From Galaxea fascicularis (lineage: Eukaryota; Cnidaria; Anthozoa; Scleractinia; Euphylliidae), in the NCBI GenBank assembly GCA_948470475.1, contig OX419339.1, positions 18,091,075 through 18,155,074 of the forward strand: a stretch of 64,000 nucleotides of DNA. The letters are read 5' to 3'. A program made the translations under genes and the position numbers. Positions 57,190 through 64,000 of this stretch are shown one piece after another. Position 1 is the first letter of the stretch. Each line of letters starts with the position of its first letter. A model generated the notes under the pieces. The model was not told where the DNA came from, made no database searches, and saw only the letters and a program-made list of their open reading frames with translations.

Positions 57190-57603
57190 ATGGCGGAGAG
57201 CGGAGGAGATTCTATTCATAAAGCGTGCGAGAATTTTTCTAAAAATCTGAAGTTTCCAGTGGAAATTAAGCCTGAGCAACTTCAAGCAATTGAAGCACTG
57301 CTCAAAGGTAGCGATGTACTTGCTGTTTTGCCGACGGGCTACGGCAAAAGCTTTATATTTCAAGTGTTTGCTGCCGCAGCTGCAATAGAGAGGAAGCAGA
57401 ATCAAACGGTGTTGGTTGTCTGCCCATTGCAAAGCATCATCGAGGACCAGGTAGCAGAAGCCAGAAGTATTGGAATGTCTGCCACTTCCGTTGCTGATTT
57501 GTCGTTCGAAGAATTAAGATCGGCAAAGTTTCAGCTTTTGTTCGGGTCAGCCTTTTTGTATGAAATAATTTTTGCATCAAAGTTTTTACCTAAATCGCGC
57601 TGA
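57190..57603 (+). CDS. RecQ-like DNA helicase, N-terminal fragment, transposon-borne
   Basis: The 137-codon frame starts from a strong ATG context (AAGATGGCG). The Q-motif region is at 22-36 (FPVEIKPEQLQAIEALLKG), motif I (Walker A) at 47-54 (LPTGYGKS), and motif Ia at 76-87 (VVCPLQSIIEDQ). It then reaches LLFGSA, where RecQ proteins approach motif II (DEAH), but the frame diverges into LYEIIFASKFLPKSR and stops. Motifs II-VI are absent, so it could bind ATP at most and cannot be a helicase. Its stop overlaps the end of the opposite ORF by 18 bp, indicating an internal deletion that removed the 3' parts of both genes. Confidence 0.8.
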   Translation: MAESGGDSIHKACENFSKNLKFPVEIKPEQLQAIEALLKGSDVLAVLPTGYGKSFIFQVFAAAAAIERKQNQTVLVVCPLQSIIEDQVAEARSIGMSATSVADLSFEELRSAKFQLLFGSAFLYEIIFASKFLPKSR

Positions 57604-58729
57604 AGAGACAATCATCTGAGGTGACATGCAGATACGCATTCTGTTGAGTCTAATGAGATCTTGACTGGAAACTCCGCTATGAAATAAAATACTAGAAACT
57701 CGGTATGCCAAAGCCGACATTGGCTGGTTTCGAACCCGTGCTAAAACAGAAGTGGCAAGGGCGATGGCATTATTTACATTACGACTCTCCTTCATTTCCA
57801 CTCCACACGCTCCACTGATGCATGAGCTCCAAAACGGACATTTCGTAGATACCTCCTCGACAACTGAACTGTTCGAGAAAGCAATCAGTTCTTTGGGGGT
57901 TCGATGTTTCAACACGGAATCGGAGGAACAATATTCCTTAAACTCGGCGTTCAGCCTACGCCACAAAGCTTTCAAAATATCTTGCCTCAATTCCGAGTGC
58001 TGCAATACGGCGTTAGCAATGGCCTGCCAGTTCTTAAAAGCAACGTTTTTTAGGAGATTAATGTTCTCCTTTCGATCTGGCACTCTCACGTCTGTGCGGC
58101 CATTCGGCCACAACACCACAACTTTAATTTGGGTTGACTGCTCTGATGAAATCATGTCGTCGATATTGAGAATTGTGTCTTCGTTCTCGGTTAACCAGCT
58201 GCAAAACTGAGATCCTAACGACTTCCTTGCACTGTTTCTTTTCTCTCTGGCCGGACTTTGTCGAGTTTTTTTGCATTTTTTTCTGTCCAGGGCTTCTTTC
58301 TGGAGTTGACACAGAAGTCGGCAAGGCTCGCTTCGCCCGTGGCACGACATTTGTGACCTCGACCTCCGGGTCCCTGAGCTGAAAAAACTTGGGATTAACT
58401 ACGTTCAGTGTGCTTACAATGAAGTGAAATCCTTCGCTGGTTTTTCTGATTTTTGTCGCACAAATTAGGCAGAGTCGAGCTGAAAGACTAGAGATTTTCT
58501 CAGCGACTATTCCCGTCTTTTGTTCAAGCACATCTGCTAAAATAGTGCCCTCGAGTCCTTTCTTCTTCGACGGAAGGAACAGATTTTCCGACGAAGTCCA
58601 CTTCCACGAATCTCCGTACCGCACTTTTAACGAACCTTTACAACATCTACAAAAATCGTTTGGATCTTCTGCTTTTGGGTTTCTTCCTGAACAGATCTTC
58701 TTTGGAGTATTTGCCATACTTGCGGCCAT
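57586..58729 (-). pseudogene. Cysteine-motif ORF of the RecQ-carrying transposon, frameshifted
   Basis: Frame 1 (58124-58729) starts MAASMANTPKKICSGRNPKA and has paired cysteine motifs DFCRCCKGSLKVRYGDSW and LCLICATKIRKTSEGF, possibly a ZAD-like zinc module. Frame 2 (57586-58350) continues with a basic linker, FCSWLTENEDTILNIDDMIS, VVVLWPNGRTDVRVPDRKEN, NLLKNVAFKNWQAIANAVLQ and YRVSSILFHSGVSSQDLIRL plus NRMRICMSP. The frames overlap around 58200-58330, implying a frameshift or an intron. No DDE triad is identifiable, so the transposase role is inferred only from position. Confidence 0.55.
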
Positions 58730-58966
58730 CCTACGCTAGCAGGCAAGTTTCCGCGAAAAAATATCTTTCACGTGTTTGTTTACATTAGCGCTCGTTTCCG
58801 GTTTGCGCTGATTGGCCAAATTATGACAGCTCAAACAGCGTGGAACCGCGGGGAGCATTTGGGGCGGCATGGAAGTTTGTGAGACATCGCTGCAAGCTCT
58901 CCCTCCTTTCCTCTCCCTTCCTTCGCCCCAACCCCCCGAGAGCTTGCTCGCAGGCTAACACTAAGG

Positions 58967-60091
58967 CATACAATAAAATTAACCTTAAGTGTTAAGTGTT
59001 AAGTAAGTTAACTTAACAAGTAACAATTCAAATATAATTTGCCAGCAAGTAGAAAAACTATATATAATATTATCATTAAGCAATGACGAAATATATTCAA
59101 TGACACAAGAAATTAGTTCTGGGTGCCATAAAGATAAATAAGGAAATATCGTGTAGTGCAATTCAGGTACTGCAAGAAAAAGTAGGTTAACAGCGTACAA
59201 TGACAGAGTTGTCACTCACTATTAGTAATTTAAAAATAAGTTCTGACTATTCGCAATCCTTAGGTCATTTCTTATGCATGCATTTATATTAGAAGGCGTA
59301 GCAATAGTAAGGCATGTTGCACACGTCCAGAGTTCTGTCTTTTTGTAAACATTTGTACTGGGTCGGAGTTAAATTTCCACATTTCATGTGAAGGTGGTTA
59401 TGACAATGGTTGCATCTTACGGCTTGGTGGGTCAGGTAACATTTGCCTTGATTCCGTTTGAGACAAATGTTGGTAAGGGAGTTTTTCGTTCAATCAAAGT
59501 GTTGGTGTCATCTCCCCAAAGCAAGATTTACTACCTCTGGTTTTGTCGAGAAGAGATGCCTCTGGCTTTTTCAAGTTAATTCTGTCTGAAGTAGTCAAAA
59601 TCTTGACTCTTGATAGCTTGACAGCTTTTGCTCTTATTGTGACTACATGTTATCTGTTGAGGTGAAGATATTGTGTGAGGTGGTTGACATACCCATGGGG
59701 TCAAAATTGGCATACACAGCCCTCCGTGTTACCGGTACTTGTTACCATTGTGGGGCATGAAATGTAATTTAGGCCACAGCCATGACCATACTTTAGATTG
59801 TGGGAAAAAATGAAGAACAGCTTCCCTACAAATCTTTCAGGAGACTGTCGGTTGGTACTTTTCAGGGCAGTCCATTATCAAAAGACAGTCCCGTAACCAG
59901 GTCATCAGACTCAGTCACCCAATCATGTTCATATGGCATATCTAGGACAGTGATAAAATCTCTCTCATCTTTGCCTTGAACATACAGGCACTTATTAACT
60001 TCTACACCACAGTCCACAATCAATAAATTTTGTTTCTTTAATTTCATGAAAATGATGCCCTTATTTATCGTTTTCTGACAATTTCCTTTAA
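58967..60091. other. LINE 5' flank and unidentified sequence
   Basis: The first bases continue the LINE 5' region (TTAAGTGTTAAGTGTTAAG short direct repeats at 58984-59004). A minus frame at 59862-60047 (LLIVDCGVEVNKCLYVQGKD) is protein-like but unrecognised. Confidence 0.35.
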
Positions 60092-60805
60092 AACAACAAC
60101 AACAACTTTATTTGCACCCTGAATTAAAATAAATAAATTTACAAAGAGTGTTAAGAAACAACAGAAATAACCACCAGGGTAATAAAATTGGGCAGCCATC
60201 CTTAGACACAGACAAAAGCTAGTTTTAAACTTGAAATACAATTTAGCGAAAATAAGCAGGAAGATAAAATATATGTACGCAGATTAACAAACGGAAGAAA
60301 GGAAATGTACTGGACAATATTCAGTTAGCAACCTTCAATGATGCTTGATTTTAGCTTCTTCTTGAATTGTTTTAGAGATAGAAGCTTCATGTTGTCACTG
60401 ATAGCATTCCAGATCTTAGCACCTTGATATCTAATAATTATTAAAATTCCATAGTTTGTTCTTGTTTTGGGCAGAGTATAAGTCATTCTAGAGGAGAGCC
60501 TTGTGTTGTAATTATGAACTTCTTTAACCGAAGTGAAAAAAAACATTAAAATTAGTAGGAAGAAGTTGGTTTTAAAATTTGTACATAAAAACAGCGAGGT
60601 GAACAGTTACTTCATCAAATAATTTAACAACATTTATGTCTTTGAAAAGAGGACTTGTAAGTTCAAGGAAGCCAGAACAAGTTATAATTTTAATGGCTTT
60701 CTTTTGCAATACAAAAAGAGGTTGCAAAGAACTTTGATAAGTATTGCCCCATGCTATTATACAATGTGTTAAAAATGGATATAAACTGGACCTTGTGGTA
60801 GTAGG
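60092..60805 (-). mobile_element. LINE 3' end, RT C-terminal part
   Basis: The minus strand reads LTHCIIAWGNTYQSSLQPLF, LQKKAIKIITCSGFLEL, FFTSVKEVHNYNTRLSS, RTNYGILIIIRYQGAKIWNA and LKQFKKKLKSSIIEG, with one stop between blocks. The 3' UTR ends TGCAAATAAAGTTGTTGTTG with a (TTG)n tail at 60092-60106. It belongs to a different lineage from the 45-kb element, whose tail is (ATT)n. Confidence 0.85.
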
Positions 60806-61504
60806 ATTTCTTGGCAGACTTTGATTCCTGTCAGACTGTCTTCAACCAGCAGGGCAGAAGTAGTGTGAAGGTGTAGCAGACAACGTTGCCATACCCCATC
60901 CCTCTGTATAAATTAAACTGAACAATTTAGATACAGCAATTTCCCTTTCTTGGGCATATTGTACTGTGAAAGGTTACATGGTTCTTTGTCATCCTGTATG
61001 AAACTAAGGGGATTAGTGTCTGGTCCACAGCTGGATACCTGACCAACAATGTTTTAAAACTGAGGAAGTTTCTTGTAATGTATGGCTCATGCCACCATCT
61101 GTGTATCTGCTGTTTGCGTTTTCACTGATCAGTTATTTCGCTAGTCTGGCAGCACTTGGATTGTCTTTACAGCCTTTCATCACATGTCTTTTGTAGTTCT
61201 GGCTGACTCAGAGTTTGCGTACCATCTGTCTGGGATCCCTATTGTTCCTGTGTACAAACTCTTTAGATGACCAATGAAGGCTTAAAAAACACAGGCAGAA
61301 GTGAAAGAGAGGGAGCCATGATACAGAACTTGCCAAGGACAGTGAAGTAAAGCAGGGCTATTGTATGTGCACTCTTGAATACCATAAAGACTTAACATCA
61401 ATCTTACAAAGCTGTCCAGCAGAACTTGAGCTGTCTCAACAACTTGGAATGGAGTGCAAGAAATGGAGAGCAGTTACAAGAAGAGCAAAGTGATAGAAAT
61501 AATC
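60806..61504. other. No gene seen
   Basis: The left part may still be degenerate LINE. No recognised exon. Confidence 0.35.
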
Positions 61505-61692
61505 CATCATAAGTAAGTGGAGTATGATCGTCCGGTTGAGTGTAGTCCTGAGAACGACTGTTTGTGGTGACATTGACTGACGTTTCAACAACCTGAGCAG
61601 AAGTCATCATCAGAGTCACAGTGATTTGTGTAACGTCAGTAGATGTCAGTATTTTATATCGGACGGACGATCATAGTCCACTTAATTATGAT
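61505..61692 (-). mobile_element. Short element with inverted ends and a hammerhead-like core
   Basis: The ends CATCATAAGTAAGTGGAGTA then TGATCGTCCGG, and in reverse CATATCATAATTAAGTGGAC then TATGATCGTCCG, are inverted repeats of about 35 bp. Between them on the minus strand lies a hammerhead-like motif. This resembles Penelope-like terminal repeats or the small retrozyme-like elements built around hammerheads. There is no coding capacity. Confidence 0.6.
61574..61618 (-). ncRNA. Hammerhead ribozyme-like motif
   Basis: On the minus strand, TGACT then CTGATGA is followed by a stem II with an internal UU/UU loop (GAC-CT ... GG-GTT), then GAA, the palindrome ACGT and C (cleavage after the base at 61579). 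AGTCA closes stem I with the leading TGACT. The conserved CUGAUGA and GAAAC-GUC bases are all present. Stem II has two G-U pairs, so activity may be weak. Confidence 0.55.
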
Positions 61693-64000
61693 ATGACTCC
61701 TGGGTTCAAACCATTTATGATTTTTTTTTCGAGAAATGATCCACTTGAAATTCATTAGAAAGAACAGCAGGGAAGTCCAGCAAAGAGAACAAAAATACTG
61801 AATTCAGAAGCTTTGCAGTTCGTTGATGCGGTTTTCAAGTGAAGTCATGGCACACTCTAACGGGTAAAAAGGTCTCCTAACTTAGCAGCAAATCCCAGCA
61901 AGTTACACGTTTCTGTAGCAAAACAAGGATCAAACCATTTAAACAGTTGTCTGTTCATGATCCCTTCACAAACACAGTACATCCAGTCAATGGGTAGATT
62001 ATCTGGAATTCCAACAAGATTTCTAAACACACTCTTGCCCTTGACACTAAAAACTACAGTTCCTGTGGTCTTTGCAATGTTCTTTGTTTCTTGTTTCTTC
62101 TACATGTACTGTTCTCAGCACAAAACAATGGGAAGTGCTGAATTGTTACAGCCTCACATGTAACTCATTATCATAACTCTATCCCAGGATGAGTGCAACT
62201 GGTGCAGCCAAATTGGCCATTGAACTGCTTTAAACAGTATTGACTTAGCTTAACCTTGTGGCAATCATGCCACAAATTCTCTTGTTGCCCTAACAATGCA
62301 GGAATAATATAATGAAAGGCATCATCCCTAATTTTGGCAATTTCCCTGGATTAAGGGTTTATTTTTTGCCAATACCCCTAATGTTTTTATTGTGAAATTT
62401 GTGGGGTTGAAGAATATGTTAGACAAGATGAACAAGGTTTTCCTCTGAGGTACAATGTAGCTTTGCTGCACAGATGGAAAATGACTTTCCTCCATGAAAC
62501 TGCAGCTGGTTCTTGTACTTCTGGTTTGTTCTGCCGCAGAGTTGAGCATGCTGTTTAACCTATCAAATAGAAACTGGCAGTTTGTATAATAGAGAAAGAT
62601 TCTTTTTATTTGGCCTAAGAATCTTTTGGGTTGTTTGAGGGCTTCTTTCAGTGCAAATTGTGTGGCAAGAAAATTCTTTACTCTCATTCACATCTGCCAA
62701 AATATAGTTACAAATTAGACCAGTCTCTTTGCGGGGTTACTTACAAGAGTTTTAAAACAATCAGGTGACCCCAAAGGTGGTCGCAGTCACTTATGGGAGC
62801 TTCCAGTTAGAGGGTCTAAGTGACATTTCAGAGGGTGTTTTACATTGGTGGTCATAACTGCAACTGGTCACTTATGAGAGTGGCTGCAGTGAGAGCTTCA
62901 ACTGTAGATGATTGTCACTTCATAATATGTATAGGCATTTACTTTAATCTTAAATAACTAATACAGCTTTATATGGGAAATACCCCAGCATGATCAATCA
63001 ATGAAATCAATAATTGATATCAATGAATAACAATGAATCAGTCGATATCAAAGTTAACACCCTCTAAGCATCTAGTGTCTCAACTAGAAGTACATACAAG
63101 GCAAACAAAAACTGGCTGCATTTTGTAACGTAAGGGGGAACAATTCAAAAGTCTGTAAATGAACAGAACCCACCTAGTGTTAAAAACTCAAATATTCAAA
63201 CCCCATCAGCATAAAATTAATAAAAAGAAAACAATTTGACTTAGGTGACACTAGCAGTTTGCAGTGACACCTGACTTAAAGAAGGAAACATATGTTTGTA
63301 CATATACAGCAATGATAACCATTGTACATTGTGTCTCTTATGTTTAAGCTTACAAAGTTTCTTAAATGTGGGGATTACCAAGAAACATGTGGCTATCCTG
63401 TACAACTCCACTTAGCACTAACCCTATTGAAACAAGGTGGCTCCTATTCAATGACAGTAATGATATGATGGCTCCCCTAACCTACACTGCTAAGTGAACT
63501 CACCTGTGCACTTAGCAGACACGAAAGTTAATCTCAGCATATACCAAATATTAATCAAAGGCTCCTATCGAAAATGCACCAAAACACGTTTCCTAGTCAG
63601 TCAGCTCTTTATTCACTCCAGTTAAACTCCAGGTGTAACTACGGCATCAACTACGACTCGACCGCATGCAGGATTCTTTTTACTAACAAGATACCTGATA
63701 CCTAGGAGTACAAAGTACATTCTGGGAGATTGATTGAAGTTATTACCAGTCATACATAACTAACAACAATAGCAAACTAAAACGATTCAAGGCATTGTTC
63801 CTGGTTCCTGACATACTCCCCCATATGACTCGTAGGAATCAAGACATATGTAAAACAGGGAACTGATTGAAAAGTGTTTCTCTAAGGAAATCAGCAATCA
63901 AGAATAAAATCATTATTGATGTTCTTTCAGTTCAAAAATCAGTTCAAGGTTCTTTATGCAATGTTTAGTCCAGCTCCTCCTCTGCCACTTCCTACATTCG
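61693..64000. other. No gene seen to the end of the window
   Basis: This is AT-rich DNA. The minus frame at 62328-62687 and the plus frame at 61957-62163 are unrecognised. The stretch beyond 62.7 kb has no long open frame. Confidence 0.35.

Larger units (their letters stand above)
56983..58957. mobile_element. RecQ-carrying TIR transposon, 1,975 bp, 9-bp target duplication
   Basis: Both ends are TAGCCTGCGAGCAAGCTCTC in inverted orientation. The TIRs extend about 100 bp through a G-rich tract to a second shared block, GAGAGCTTGCAGCGATGTCT. The 9-mer ACACTAAGG flanks exactly (56974-56982 and 58958-58966). The element interrupts the LINE just upstream of its start codon. Inside are two tail-to-tail ORFs, a RecQ-like helicase N-terminus and a cysteine-motif protein. 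The superfamily is unknown to me; 9-bp duplications occur in Mutator-like elements. Confidence 0.88.

Noticed and set aside
57752..58210. Plus-strand 152-codon frame
   Set aside because: It is antisense to the cysteine-motif ORF of the RecQ transposon, which has a better protein-like composition.

Overview
This is nuclear DNA of an animal, most probably an anthozoan cnidarian such as a stony coral or close relative. The evidence is short exons split by GT-AG introns in genes that match animal families, AT-rich intergenic DNA, and a dense mix of CR1/L2-like LINE fragments, hAT, piggyBac, Harbinger-like and foldback elements, a tRNA-derived SINE and two Penelope-type hammerhead ribozyme motifs. 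No prokaryotic operon or plasmid feature is present. The species call is an inference.

The left 36 kb holds the recognisable host genes. On the minus strand are a five-exon MAF1 gene (RNA polymerase III repressor, 4256-9895), a seven-exon CIB2/CIB3-type calcium and integrin binding gene (13429-17064), and an apparently intronless large-Maf-like bZIP factor (21253-21924). Despite the similar names, MAF1 and the bZIP Maf are unrelated. Two intronless protein kinases of one family, which look closest to PDIK1L/STK35, lie tail to tail at 25658-26686 (+) and 34090-35070 (-). Both keep all catalytic residues and both end in a CaaX-like tetrapeptide (CCIT and CTIS), an unexpected shared feature. Weaker candidates are a divergent ORF opposite MAF1 (10046-10534), one isolated exon (20432-20499) and a small ORF with a signal-peptide-like start (23555-23836).

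From about 35 kb onward the window is mainly mobile-element debris. It contains a Penelope-like fragment with a type I hammerhead ribozyme (35914-35964), degenerate LINEs (36.3-37.3, 45.0-46.7, 53.2-55.0, 56.0-57.0 and 60.1-60.8 kb), and a cluster of hAT relatives (39.7-44.2 and 49.7-52.7 kb) whose tips share a CAGxGyTCG-like start. There is also a TTAA-flanked piggyBac-like element (50421-51389) and a Myb/SANT-like exon (47541-47900).

The most unusual element is a 1,975-bp transposon at 56983-58957. It has G-rich terminal inverted repeats of about 100 bp and a perfect 9-bp target duplication, and it sits beside the start codon of a LINE. It carries two tail-to-tail ORFs: the N-terminal part of a RecQ-like helicase and a broken cysteine-motif protein of unknown family. 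Nested insertions are clear elsewhere: a LINE tail inside a foldback element (11117-11815), one Harbinger-like MITE inside another (31486-32610), and a 621-bp TIR element inside MAF1 intron 1 (8528-9148). No search could be run, so family names rest on motif recognition.
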